Below are positions 1 through 11,337 of a DNA stretch of 64,000 bases, piece after piece (within the stretch, counting starts at the first letter, position 1; each line of letters opens with the position of its first letter). This DNA is from Triatoma infestans. Taxonomy: Eukaryota; Arthropoda; Insecta; Hemiptera; Reduviidae. Under the pieces are notes generated by a model. That model was not told the DNA's origin. It worked only from the letters and a program-made list of their open reading frames with translations, and searched no databases. The position numbers were made by a program, and so were the translations under genes. The DNA lies in the NCBI GenBank assembly GCA_011037195.1, contig JAAEAF010004355.1, forward strand, positions 1-64,000, read 5' to 3'.

Positions 1-735
1 ATTAACAATAAGATAAAATAAGACAGATGAAGATACCTTTAGGGTAGGAGAGGAGTGTACGTTGAGAACGTTGAGACTAAAATGAAGAGAGTATTTTTTA
101 AAAATTTAAAAAACTGTTAAAAGGTGGGAGGGATAAGAAAAATGTTTGTAGTGAGGCGCGGCAATTTCAAATTTGGAAGAACAAATTACTGGCGAGTATC
201 TTTTCTTAGGGTTAGAAAAATATTGTTGTAAGTTGAAGTTATGATTTCTTTGTCTTTTTTGAAATTGATAGCATTCGGATGAAGGTGAATTTGTAAGGAT
301 TCGGATAGAAGACGTTTTGAATGGTTGGGGTAAGTGGTTAAAATGGAAGGGTTATTGAAATCGATGGTATGATTGAAAGTCAGAACATGTTTGGAGAGAG
401 CAGTGCTGTCAAATTTTTTTGTTAATAATGTCTAGTTCGTGTTGTCTGAGTCTTTTTTGTAAAAAACTGTTTGGATTCACCTATGTAGCAAGCGTTGTAG
501 TTGGGTGTAATACATTGAAGTTTGTATACCGTATGTGTTTTGTTAGATTTTTCAATAGGGTCTTTAAATTTTGAGAAGATTTTATTTAGTTTGTTGGTGG
601 GAGAGCAGCCTGTTCGGGAGGTTGTGGATAAAGTTTTTGAGGATGTTATTGATTCTATTGGAAATTTGACTAATGAAGGTGAGTGAGTGGTTCAGTATTG
701 GTGTTAGGTGGAATGTTTTAAGGGTTCTGCGTTGG
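1..735 (-). pseudogene. Penelope-like element, C-terminal GIY-YIG endonuclease remnant
   Basis: Read on the minus strand, this stretch matches the end of a Penelope-like retroelement protein through several frameshifts and stops. A GIY-type core reads TVYKLQC (about 516-536), followed after seven residues by CYIGES (about 471-490). The usual downstream blocks follow: STALSKH (about 395-415), then HTIDF (about 360-375) and RLLSESLQIHLHPNAIN toward lower coordinates. The upstream linker RINNILKNFIHNLP (about 600-660) lies where these proteins carry the region between reverse transcriptase and endonuclease. In this family the endonuclease nicks target DNA for target-primed reverse transcription. 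No intact frame survives and the reverse transcriptase itself is not visible. The element may continue beyond the left window edge. Family assignment is fairly secure because motif order and spacing agree; exact ends are not defined. Confidence 0.7.
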
Positions 736-1795
736 AGGTTTGTTGGTGCATTTTTGGTATTTTGTTTAATTTAAAGATATTAATTTTAATAATAATATTA
801 TTGAATTGTCGACACCAATAAAGTGATCTGTTACTCATCAGTAAGTACTTTGAACACTTCAAGAACAGACTGTAATCCTGTATATATTGTCCTTATAATT
901 CTCCGGTCATATGCATAAAATATTTCCTACATTTTCCGCTACACTCCAAGACTGCAATATTTAATATTTTTTCAATTTTTTAATCGGTATTAAGTAATGT
1001 AAATGATTTAGTAAGTCCCTTTATTGTTGTGTTTATATTTTATTATACGGTAAGACAAGATGTCAGGAGTTTCATTTCTTAAAAATTTTATCACTTAATG
1101 TATTATCAGTATATATTTGGCTCCCAGGAATGTGAGGTTCACTAAGTCCCTGTTTCTTAGTAGGTATCTTATAACCAAGTCACCTAAACCATAGCCCAAA
1201 GTGACATCGAAACTCTTGTGTTTCTTTTTACTGCACCATGACTCTCACATAGTTCATACTATCATAAATTATTGTTTCACTGAAACACACACCTTGATCG
1301 TTTACCAAATGACTATGTCATTGACATGATACGCCTACATATAGAAGAGGAAGAGTCAAAATTACTATATAAGAAGATAACGTACATATTTAAAAACAGT
1401 TCATCAAGAACCTATCATTAGCTCCCTCGGCTATTGTCTTTACTCGCCTAAATTATCAGTGTAATTTCTTATAATCTAGTCAGTTATAAGTTAAAAATAG
1501 TGCGCAGTAATGCTCCGATCTAGGAATTAAAAGAAATTCTTTTCTTTAGTTATTATTCATAGTGACTAACTGTAGGCTTTTTTCATTATTGTTTAAACAC
1601 ATGGCCTCTTCCGTCTATTGCAATAATTCCAAGTTTCAAAAAAAATGTTGAAAGTCACAATTATTGTGAAACTTGTGGTGAAAGAATGAATTCTTTTCGC
1701 TTGATTAATTGTTAATACATTAATTTCTTTGTTTTTAATTAATCTTTTCCCCAAACCAGATAATTTAAATTCTGAATAAAGAATTATTTTTATTT
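736..1795. other. AT-rich stretch, no gene seen
   Basis: I see no coding frame, RNA gene or recognisable repeat here. The sequence is AT-rich with scattered homopolymer runs. Confidence 0.5.
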
Positions 1796-1935
1796 TCTCT
1801 TACACCCAGTAAGAAAAGGAAGTATTAATATCGTGTCAAATTTTTGAATTTTATTTTGACCGGACATACATTTTTGAATGTTGATGTAGGTGGTATTCCG
1901 TTTTGAAACTACTATCGCATCTGACACGTAGGTTT
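1796..1935 (+). mobile_element. HEL family 5' fragment, diverged
   Basis: TCTCTTACACCCAGTAAGA is followed by GGAAGTATTAATATCGTGTC and, after a short gap, a diverged HEL body segment (TATTCCGTTTTG, CGCATCTGACACG). This is the 5' hairpin end of a HEL copy with the middle lost. Confidence 0.75.
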
Positions 1936-2354
1936 TTTTTTTTTAAAAAAACTTCATATACTCAGAATAGGTTTTTCAGTTTGTTTTTTCATATTTTCTT
2001 GAAAAAAACAATGATTTGCTTTAAATTTGGAATGTTAACTGCACATATTAAGTAGTTCTACAGAATGTTTTGGTATTAAATTTCAAATTACATAGGGACG
2101 GTTCAATATTATTGGCGATCTCTTCTGGGCTAAAGTGTAATCTAGGAAGGAAGTTGTCTTCCTGTAATATGTTAGGACAAATAAATAAAATTTGATTTTT
2201 ACAAGAAAATTTATCCCTTAAATACAATTAGGTTATATAACAGCAGCAGTTCGAGAAACTCGTGTTAGTGTTTTCATAGGTTTTCACTGCCTCAATAGGT
2301 AAGAGCTACATTTTTATATCAACTATACATACAAACATCTACAACTTTAAAAAA
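1936..2354. other. AT-rich spacer, no gene seen
   Basis: No reading frame or repeat is supported here. Long A and T runs dominate. Confidence 0.45.
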
Positions 2355-3276
2355 TCTGGTGTGAAACACTCACTCAACTTTTATCTTACTCCAGTTCTCA
2401 AAATTATAATTGACAAATGTATAAGTGAACCAAATATAACGAAATTCGTCGAAAACTGAAAAAACTGATTAGTAAAAGCGCACTTCCGGTTTACTAATTT
2501 TCTTGAACTCGGAAAAAATATATAACCCCACCCCTCCCCTAAAAGTGACCTTAAATGAATTTTCTCAAAGAAATGTTTTAAGTAAAAGTTGTAGATCTTT
2601 GTATGCTTAGTTTATATAAGAAATTTCAACAAAAACATCGGAGCCATTTTAGAGAAAATCGCGATAAAGTGAAAAAAAAACATTTAGTAAAGTGGTAAGA
2701 TAAACGCACTTCCGGTTATGCGATTTATTTCCAACTTGGGATTTCAACAATATATTTAATTCTAATTAACATTATTTAGATGAGCGAATTGTCCAATAAA
2801 TGTCTATAAATGAACAGCCTTTAGATGAAACCTAACCCCACCTCTCCCCCAAAAGTGCCTTAAATGAATTTTCCCAGAGAAATGTTTCAAATAAAAGTTG
2901 TAGCTCTTTGTATGTGTAGTTGATGTACTAGTTTGAAGAAAATCGTCGGTTCCATTTTTGAGAAAATCGCAAGAAAGTAAAAAAACCAACTAGTAAAGTT
3001 GTGGAATTTTGACAGATAACGTACTGTCCAGATCCCATGGTGATACATAAACGGTATATCAAGTTTGAACTTTCTAACGGTTTTTCGTTTTTGAGCTATG
3101 CTGTTCACACACACACACACCCACACACACACACACACACACACCATTTGCTAAAAACCACAGACCATTTGCTAAAAACCACTTTTTTGGATTAAAACGG
3201 ATATTTCCGGTGAAAACTCGATATCAAAAATTTGACACGCTTACAATACTTCCTTACTAGGAGTAAGTGAAAGTAA
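2355..3276 (-). mobile_element. HEL family copy (near full length)
   Basis: On the plus strand the copy opens with TCTGGTGTGAAACACTCACT (the 3' hairpin end read backwards). It runs through two tandem units and a (CA)n tract and closes with TTACTAGGAGTAAGTGAAAGT, the 5' hairpin. It is therefore in minus orientation. Six bases later a second copy starts in plus orientation, giving a head-to-head pair. Confidence 0.93.
3106..3144. repeat. (CA)n microsatellite inside HEL copy
   Basis: An almost pure CA tract occupies the fixed microsatellite position of the HEL family, near its 5' hairpin. An internal position-conserved microsatellite is also a feature of DINE-1/HINE elements. Confidence 0.95.
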
Positions 3277-3278
3277 AA

Positions 3279-3861
3279 AAACCTTTCTTTGGAAAAATTC
3301 ATTTAAGGGCGCTTTTGGGGGAGGGGGTTAAAGTGCTATTTCAATTTATTATACAGTTTTGCCATCTAAATAATATTAATTAGAATTAAATGTGTTGCTC
3401 CAATTCCGAGTTTGATAAAATTGGGCCGGAAGTGTTTTTTTTTTTACTGAAATGTGTTTTTCAGTTTTCTGGTATTTTTTCGCAAACGGCTCCAACGATT
3501 TTCTTTAAACTAGGTCTGTGAACTACACATACAAAGAGCTACAACTTTTATTTGAAACATTTCTCCTGGTGAAGTCATTTAAGGGGGCTTTTAGGGGAGG
3601 GGCGGGGTTATGTTTTTCTGTAAAGTGCTACCATATTTGATTATACAATTCTACCATCCAAACAAAATTAATTAGAAATAAATAGATGGCCCAAACTCTG
3701 AGTTTCAAGAAAATTAGTAAACCAGAAATGCGCTTTTACTGAACAGTTTTTTTTCAGTTTTTGACGAATTTCATTAAATTTGGTACACAACTATAAAATT
3801 TGTCAATTATAATTTTGAAAACTGGAGTAAGAGAATGTTGTGTGAGTGTTTCACACCAGAT
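3279..3861 (+). mobile_element. HEL family copy, 5' truncated
   Basis: This copy starts within the first tandem unit and runs through the second to GGAGTAAGAGAATGT and the terminal hairpin and CAGA, followed by 15 T. It lacks the 5' hairpin and microsatellite. With 2355-3276 it forms a head-to-head inverted pair whose outer ends are both the CAGA terminus. Confidence 0.92.
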
Positions 3862-5039
3862 TTTTTTTTTTTTTAAATGATTGTTTTTATAAACACATTA
3901 TCTATTTACCAATATCTTCATCAACTAGACATAATTGGGGATATTTTTATGTGTATTTTAGAGAAAAGTTTTAAATTAAAATATATTCAATATTTTTGTA
4001 ATATTATATTTAAATGAATTTCATATTGCTATTTACTGTGAATTCTGAGAAATATTTTTTTATTGTCGTTCAGAAATAATTCACCAACCCTTTGCGAAAT
4101 TAATTCACAATGCCTTTGTATAGAAGAGTTTCTATTGAACATAATTAAATTGGGAACTATTTCACATTGTTATTGTTTACCTGCCTACTCTTTGAGGTAT
4201 TCATTAATTTTTCTCTCTATGCTTGCAAAATTAGTTTAGTAATTTTTTTTTTTTAATTATTTTCTATTTTTTACGTCATTTGTTTTAATTTAATGTTTGA
4301 CGTTTTCCCTCATTTAAAATTTATTGTCTGTGTTATTTATTATTTATTTATATTTATTTTGTGTTTAATTCTAACAAAAAATATAAATATTTCATGATAA
4401 CAATCGATAAAAATAATTTTGAATGTTGATGAAATATAAAAAAAATAAAATAAAATATAAAACAGCGGGAGATTAAACGACCAGCCAGCCAGCCGTTGTT
4501 AATGTGATGATGATAAGGTGCACTATATCTACACACTATGTCTTTCCAAAATATTTTTGCTATTTATGATTTTATAACGGTTATTATTAGTTTAATTTGT
4601 TAAATGATAAATAAACAGTAAATTCTTTTTTGCTTGTTGCATTACTTAATGATGTTATCACATTTTTTAAATTCCTTTATATTATATTCAACAGGACGTC
4701 AGTTATTTACATTTTATTCAATTTAAACACGTGCATGTTTGTCTTTCACATTTTTCTTAATATATATATATACAGTTACTTATTGCGTGATCTTTTATAT
4801 AATTATCTACATTTTTGTTTTTTTTTTGTTTGTTTTTTTTAGAAAAAAAAGGAAAATTTAATATATGTTTGTTTATCCTTCCAACCTATATTTTAGTTAG
4901 AGTACCTTGAAAGGTTGATATGTTAATTAAGGGCCTGCAATTGAATGGTATAAAGCGGAACAGTTTTTTATATTTCAAGAAAAAATGTAATCTATTTACT
5001 TTCTATTTGTTTGGTAAGGTAGAAATATCAAAACATTGT
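3862..5039. other. AT-rich stretch, no gene seen
   Basis: Very AT-rich sequence with poly-T runs and TATA-type tracts. Short frames of 60-70 codons here are low-complexity (Phe/Ile/Leu/Tyr-rich) and not credible as genes. Confidence 0.55.
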
Positions 5040-5125
5040 TTACTTTCCCTTAACCCTGGTAAGAGGAAATATTACGCTCATGTCAAATTTTCAAAGTTCA
5101 CTTTTCACCGGAAATACTTCTAAAA
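5040..5125 (+). mobile_element. HEL family 5' fragment
   Basis: CTTTCCCTTAACCCTGGTAA is followed by the diverged 5' segment ending in CACCGGAAATAC. Only the first 90 bases or so of the family are present. Confidence 0.8.
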
Positions 5126-5529
5126 GCTGTTTTTTTCTGAAAAGTTTCGAGACAATTTTCTTCTAATGTGCCTTTTTAATTATTGCAGATTTCAATACAT
5201 TAAAATATTGGGGGCAGTAATTAGCGGAGAAAAAATGCTAGTTGAAGCTTTCTCAACTCAAATTTGAAAATTACTTTCTTTTCAATGTTTTTTAAAAGAA
5301 AAAAAAAATTGAGAGGTTCTGGCGAGGCTGGGTAACGTAGTGACTGACTATTTACTGTGCGGTTCCACCGTTATATTAAGGAGAATTAATGTGTTGTAAA
5401 AATAATGAGCTTTTTTTTTGTTGAAGGGGCACAACAACTAAGGTTCTTTGCCCCTGACGTTCTGTCAGTGTGTGCACTTAATCACACCTTTCATCCGAAC
5501 AATCTATCCAAGTGCAATTTCTGATACAT

Positions 5530-7715
5530 GCTCAGATTATCATATCAAATTAAATAGCTGAATGTCTCTAAGGAATTGTGTTGTTCTGTTTACGCTACAT
5601 TCATCATCATCTATTGTTTCTTTCAGATTGTTTGGCATATTCAATTTTTCACTAGCATTAGCATATTGTGGACATTCAATTAGAATGTGGCGGGCAGTTA
5701 ATGGTACCACGCAAACATCACATATCGGCGGTTGCTCACTACGAAACAGGTATCTGTGTGTTAGCAAAGTAGGCCTAAGCGCAATCTTGCCAATATAACT
5801 TCTTCTCATCGAACTGCTCGATATGACGTTGTCCGTTTCCTTGGGGAGTTCTTAATATTTCTCAGCTTGTTTGTTGTAACAGCAACCGAAGTGAGTAGAG
5901 AGAATACAACCAAAGAGATTAGAGAGAAGAGAAACGAACCTAACCACTCTCTCGGAGTGGAGTGGGAGAAACCAGATAAATACAGCAACGGACAGTCCAG
6001 AAAGATACAGTTCACTAGAGTTCAATCTCGCCAGTCACTACGTGTCATTCCACTCTACCTTAACCATTCTCTATTGTGAAGTCCAGACTGTGTCTCTTTA
6101 TTTAATATACTAGTTATCCAGTGTTAAGAAAGTCTTCTCATTTCATCAACCAGACCTAAAGTCTCCCACCTAACTCTCCCATTATATTGTAGTTGGCATG
6201 AATTCCCATTCTCTCTTCCATAGGGCAATTAGCTCTTTCTTCAGGTGATTTCTCCAATCAAATGGCAGAATGAGTTCTTGTTTATTTGGCAATAGTGCTG
6301 CTTCCTTCGCTGCTTTGCCCACGACTTCGTTATAATTCCACACGAACGTTACTACTTCATTTTTCAAGCTGCACATATGCGTGAGCCAAAGTGTTGTGGC
6401 TATCCGGCTGAATGATTGATTGTAGAGCACTTTTTGAATCTGTGCATATTATGTACATATTATGCTTCACTACGAACTACATACTGTAATGCTTCATGAA
6501 TAGCAAATAACTCGGCTGTGAAAACACTGGATTCGTCACCCAGATGGAATCGATGCTTTATGTTATCAACCACGAATGCAGCACCAACATTGGTTGATAT
6601 TTTGGAACCGTCGGTGAACACTTGTAGGCATATTTATTACTTTTCCATTTTAGGTATTTCTTCTTGTGGACATAATTCGGAGTGTTATCCTTCAGGTACT
6701 TGCTAAGCGTAAAATTCGGGTGCTTTTAACGTTCATGGTTCATTTTCTGCGTTGACAGTCTTACCACCGACGGTGTCATTATATTATTTAGGTCGCAGAA
6801 GTTTCTGAACCTTATACCTGCGGTTTTGTACTTGCGCTACGATATAAATCTACAAATAAGGGGAAATGAACCTACTGAAACCAATGTGTTCTTGGAACGC
6901 TATTACCCATGATGCATAGTTGCACATGAGAAGGTTTCTTCTAATGTAGAGTGATGGCTCCCCGCTTTCCACATAAAGACTCTCCATTGGGCTACTTCTT
7001 AAGGCCCCTAAAGGCATTCTGATGCCCTCATTGTGGATAGAGTTTATAATCCTTAAAACCGAATCCCTTGCTGATCCATAAATCATACTTCCATAGTACA
7101 ATTTAGAAAGCACGAATGCTCTATAAAAGTTCAACATATTGGCTCGATCTGCACCCCAGGTCGTCCCTCTGACAAACTTGACAGCTTTCAATGTCTTAAG
7201 ACATTTTTGTTTTAAGTTCTGCAGATGGGCTCGCCAAGTCAACTTAGTGTCAAATGTATCTCCCAGATATTTAACATTATCCAGACAAGATGCGTCCACC
7301 ATCTAAAGTTAAATTTACCTCTGGCTGGATGCGGTGGAATCTGTGGAAGTGTAGACAACTAGAAACGGAATCCATTCTTTTTTGACCAGTTTTCTAAGTT
7401 TTTAATAACATGCTGTAAATTCTGATCAGCTTCTTCAAACTGTGGCGAGCTACCAAATATTACGAAATCATCGGCATATAGTATTCCTTGTACTGACGGT
7501 TCTAGACACGTCAGGATGCTATTTATGGCTATTAAAACAAAACTGGACTTAAGATGCTACATTCAGGGAGACCATTTTCATGAAGATAAGAAGAGGATAG
7601 GGCATTCCCTACTTTTACCTTAAAGATGCGTACTTTAAGATATTTCTGTATGAAGATTGGCAAATTTCCTTTAAAATTCCCTTGAGATTATGTAAAAATT
7701 TGTAGATGAGATTTG
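5530..7715 (-). pseudogene. Non-LTR retrotransposon (I/Jockey group) with RT and RNase H, decayed
   Basis: Minus-strand blocks follow LINE order. Palm: GNLPIFIQKYL (about 7640-7675), ENGLPECS where functional elements have the PQGS box (about 7560-7585), then YADDFVIF (about 7455-7478), the catalytic RT box. Thumb/connection: a 150-residue open stretch (6850-7302) with NVKYLGDTFDTKLTW, SKLYYGSMIYGSA and SLYVESGEPSL. RNase H: FTDGSK (about 6604-6621), FTAELFAIHEAL (about 6488-6530) and NEVVTFVW (about 6337-6365). C-terminal tail: CDVC with spaced His and Cys (ARHILIECPQY) at 5540-5809. Such proteins make cDNA at a nicked target. Frameshifts, stops and a roughly 310-bp insertion disable it, and the 5' part is missing. 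RNase H favours the I group over Jockey proper; the clade is inferred. Confidence 0.88.
5879..6186. mobile_element. About 310-bp insertion inside the LINE, possible solo LTR or SINE
   Basis: The LINE frame reads KREWEFMPTT up to about 6182 and resumes as TNKLRNIKNSP near 5878. The sequence between is foreign to it. TTGTA flanks both sides (5874-5878 and 6187-6191), a candidate 5-bp target duplication. The insert contains an AATAAA signal on the minus strand and no coding frame. A solo LTR is possible, but no second copy is present in the window to confirm. Confidence 0.45.
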
Positions 7716-8496
7716 ACCATTTTGCTTCTAGATAAATATTTTGTTAAATATATATCAAATTAGCTTTTTGATTGCTTTTTATCGTATAATTAATCCTCAT
7801 TATTTTTAAACTCCATATCAGTAATATTTTTTATCTCTTTTTTTTTTTTTTTTTATAGTTGCAGTAATATTTCTGAGTTTTTTAAATTTAATATTAAATA
7901 TTATTTTATAATGTTAATAAAATGGATTTATGTCGAAATAATGTTGAAAATAAAACGTTACAAAAAAGTTAATAATCAATTCATTTATTTTAGTGTTGAC
8001 AGAAAGCTGTTTAACCCAACACATAAATATTCTGTGTAATTGTTTGAATGAGAACATATTATCCAGACATTTTTATGTAATCACCTGCAACCTAATACTT
8101 GTTATTGTCGCCCCATGAATTTACATTACCCAGTTTGGAATTGTCCTTTGATACTTATTCTCGTCCGTTTGGCCAATAAAACTTTTCTTCTTTTTTAACA
8201 TGTTCTGTACACAGCACCAAATTCCATATAAGCAGTGGATACCAGATATTTGTCTAACCTACTTATATTAAATTTGCATGCATATTTGTATATCTTTTTT
8301 AAATATTTAAATTTCTATGTTAATCCTCACATAGATGTCAGGGTAGCGGTTTGTGAATACTTTTTTAAACTAAGGTGTAAAGCGGCATGGATATCATTCT
8401 CGATTTTATACTTAAATTTTATGTGAGCCTCAAGTGTTTTCTCTCCGCCTTCAGCGATGTTATTTGTTTGTTTTAGATTCTTTTTAGAGATAGTGC
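7716..8496. other. AT-rich stretch, no gene seen
   Basis: No reading frame or repeat is supported. It separates the LINE from the SINE. Confidence 0.45.
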
Positions 8497-8780
8497 ACTG
8501 CGACCCCAAAAATCTATTTACCTTCTACCCGGGGCCTTTGAGAGCATGGCCGACCTCCGAGCTACCAGATAAACTGCGACCCCAAAAATCTATTTACCTT
8601 CTACCCGGGGCCTTCTGAGAGCACGGTCTGCCTCCGAGCTACCAGATAACATTTGCTAGCAGCCCATTACCGGGTAGTAAGCTGTAGAAGCTCATAAAAT
8701 AGAAAATCTAAGAGCAGAACTGCTGGATTCGAACCCGAGACCTCCACGTGGAAATCACTGAGGTAAACCCTTCCCTTTGA
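8497..8780 (-). mobile_element. tRNA-derived SINE with 76-bp tandem duplication
   Basis: On the minus strand a tRNA-like head carries a B-box-like GGTTCGAATCC (8725-8737) and a degenerate A-box region (about 8750-8775). The body AGATTTTCT...GAGCTTCTACAGCT is shared with copies near 21060 and 49340. At the tail a unit beginning ACTGCGACCCC occurs twice in tandem (8497-8572 and 8573-8649) with few differences. Such SINEs are transcribed by RNA polymerase III and mobilised by LINE enzymes. Confidence 0.75.
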
Positions 8781-8882
8781 ATCGGTAATTAGTGTAAAGT
8801 CTACTTGAAAAATGGAGGGAGTTATATTGTTTTACTTCTTTAAGTATGGTTGTAAATAATTTTTAATAAATTTCCTCATATA

Positions 8883-9796
8883 CGAGGTGTGTAAATTAAG
8901 TAATGAGACTGATTTTTTATCTTTTTTTTATTCAAATAAAATTACAATTCAACATTGTCCCCTTCAAAGTAACTACCTTGGGAAGCCACACAACGCTGAA
9001 GACGATTCTTCCATTCGTCATAGCAGTGCTGGAACTCGGATACTGGAATAGACTTCGGTTGGTCGGTTACGGCTGTTTGAATATTCTCCAATGTTCCAAA
9101 ATGACGTCCCTTGAGGTGATTTTTCAATTTGGGGAACAAAAAAAAGTCACATGGACTCAAGTCGGGTGAATAAGGAGGCTGAGGAGCCACAGGAATGTTA
9201 TTACTGGCCAAATACTCATTAATGTGAAAGATTTTTCGGAACCATTTTTGCACAAATTTTTCTCATCCCCAATTCATTAGTCAAAATTTGATGAACGGTT
9301 GTGTGAGTCAAATTCAACTCTTCGCCGATCATTCGGACTGTCAAACGACGATCTGAACGCACGAGATCGCGGATTCTGCCAACATTTTCGTCGGTTCTTG
9401 AAGATGAAGGCCTTCCGCTGCGAGGCTCGTCTTCAATTGATTCCCTTCCTTCTGCAAACGATTTAAACCACCTAAAAACCTGTGCTCTCGACAAAACATT
9501 GTCTCCATAGGCCTGGCACAGTTTTTCAAACGTTTCCGTTGCACTGTGCCCAAGTCTGAAGCAAAACCTGATAGCACAACGTTGCTCGTAATTGATGTCA
9601 CTCATTTTTAAAACGCACTGAAAAAACCTTGCTCACAAAAAAAGTCACTACGGACAGTGCAACAACTCTAGCATTTTCAAATTTGCACTGGACGTGTATC
9701 AGATGTTTACTTGCCCTACCACGCATGCGCCGCGTCTCCAGTGTTGCCAGATCGAACACTAGAAAATCAGTCTCATTACTTAATTTACACACCTCG
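8883..9796 (-). mobile_element. mariner transposon, internally deleted (914 bp)
   Basis: Inverted ends match for 34 bp without mismatch, starting CGAGGTGTGTAAATTAAGTA, and the element is flanked by TA on both sides (8881-8882, 9797-9798), the mariner target. The minus strand codes for the DNA-binding half (9219-9605), with two helix-turn-helix regions, [10 protein letters not shown] and a KMVPKNL in place of the WVPHEL box. In another frame follows the end of the catalytic domain (8942-9253), with YSPDLSPCDFFLFPKLK holding the third catalytic Asp. About 145 residues between, including the first two catalytic Asp residues, are missing, and the junction shifts the frame. It cannot make a transposase but keeps ends that a related transposase could mobilise. 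Confidence 0.95.
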
Positions 9797-9871
9797 TATC
9801 CACTTTTTATTAATTTTTCCTGGTTGAATTAGCTTTAAAATTTGTCCCTTGTTAATTACCTGTTGTACTCA

Positions 9872-10050
9872 TGCGTTGGTCTTGTGTTTAGCGCACTCCC
9901 CTTTGGTGCGAGAATTCATGATTCAATTCACGAGAGGCCGTGTTGATCCACCATCCTGAGAAAAAGTGGGAAACTACAGTTTGTAGTGGTGAACTAGGTA
10001 GGGAAGGCCAGAACTAAATAATTTAGCACACCCCCCCAAATGGCAAGCCT
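9872..10050 (+). mobile_element. tRNA-like SINE fragment
   Basis: TTTAGCGCACTCCCCTTTGG resembles the A-box to anticodon part of a tRNA-derived SINE, followed by a degenerate B box ATGATTCAATTC. The tail CCATCCTGAGAAAAAGTGGG is not shared with the other SINEs here. It is a different family or a decayed tRNA pseudogene. Confidence 0.45.
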
Positions 10051-11337
10051 TTTGGCCTTTCATGCACCCATATTATCAACTACCATACCATCCATAAAAT
10101 GCTTGCATAATATTTGTTACAACTTTGCAGATTTGATTTATAAAATTATGAATCCCTTTCTAGTTCAACGTTCTATGTTCGTGCGTTTGTTGCGGGAAAC
10201 ATTTTAGGTTTATTTTATAATAAATCTGCTATAATTTGTCTATTCTTTTTTAATGATTTTTAATGCCGATCTTGAATTTCCTAATATGACTATTCATGAG
10301 AAATATGTCTTGAAGTCCTCTGAACGACTAAAAATGTTTGTAGATTGTAGTATTGTTAACAGATTTGTGTAAGTGAATATAAATTGGAAAACGAAAATTC
10401 AACAGTTCACAGTTTTTATTCCCTTATATGTAAGAGAGTGTATTACAAAATAAATTAATCATGTATTTTTTTGATAATACCATTCCTAGCTAAAGATAAA
10501 AAACGATTTAGTCGGAGAAAACTGCCTTCACTTCTACTCCTCCTATGGTATTAGTTCAATTTGTTGTTATCCATATCTGAGTACTCCATTAAAAACACAT
10601 CAAGAGGTATGTTGGTTGCCCTTCTACTATTCAGCTTAACCTTACCAAGAAGAGGTCTATTCAAAACTTGATTATAGTGGTAGTACAGTGAAGAAAGGAA
10701 GCCCACCTCAAGTGTGGCGGTAACTAAAAAGTTACCATTTTAACTCGAAGGATGTGTCTGTCAAAAAGTTGAACATTTTAATGTCAGTGTAAAAGTGGAA
10801 GTTTTTGTGCATATTGTCCAGCCGTGGTAAACAGAGATATGATGTTTTAAACAATAGCTGCATATAAAGAAGGTTTAGCTAATACGATAGCTATAGTCGC
10901 AATCAAATATTATGAACTTCAAACTGGATTACTCTAAAGAAAAAGTTGATAGAAAAAAACCGTTGAACGGTCTAGTACTAAGTCCGGCGTTTATGATGCA
11001 CAGTCGTCCTCACGGAGGAATAATGCAATATTCTTTTGTAATAATGACGGGCAATGGTGATGTATGGAGCGTAAACCTGGCATAAAAGTTTTGAAGGGAT
11101 TCCTGCCCTGAGAATTAGGGATGATTGTCGAAACGTGGTTTTCAAAAAATGGAGTTAGAATTCATGAATTTCAGCTCTTCTATGAATTAGTAGAGTTTGG
11201 TAATATGGAAATGCTGTTTTATTTGCTTACTTATTTCGATACCTCATCTGCATCCAGAGTAGAGCTTTTTCATAAGGAGTTCATATCTTTAAATCCATGA
11301 ATATTTTTTTGGCCACACCACCAAACGCTACCTTTTT
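10051..11337. other. Mostly unique sequence; one short repeat
   Basis: No gene is supported. Positions 10775-10909 match 16062-16190 in inverted orientation (see that repeat). The part at 10970-11260 is less AT-rich and could be old retroelement debris, but I found no motif. Confidence 0.45.
10775..10909 (+). repeat. Short dispersed repeat, copy 1
   Basis: About 130 bp, including GCCGTGGTAAACAGAGATAT, recurs in reverse complement at 16062-16190 with roughly one mismatch in ten. It has no coding content. Nature unknown. Confidence 0.75.
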
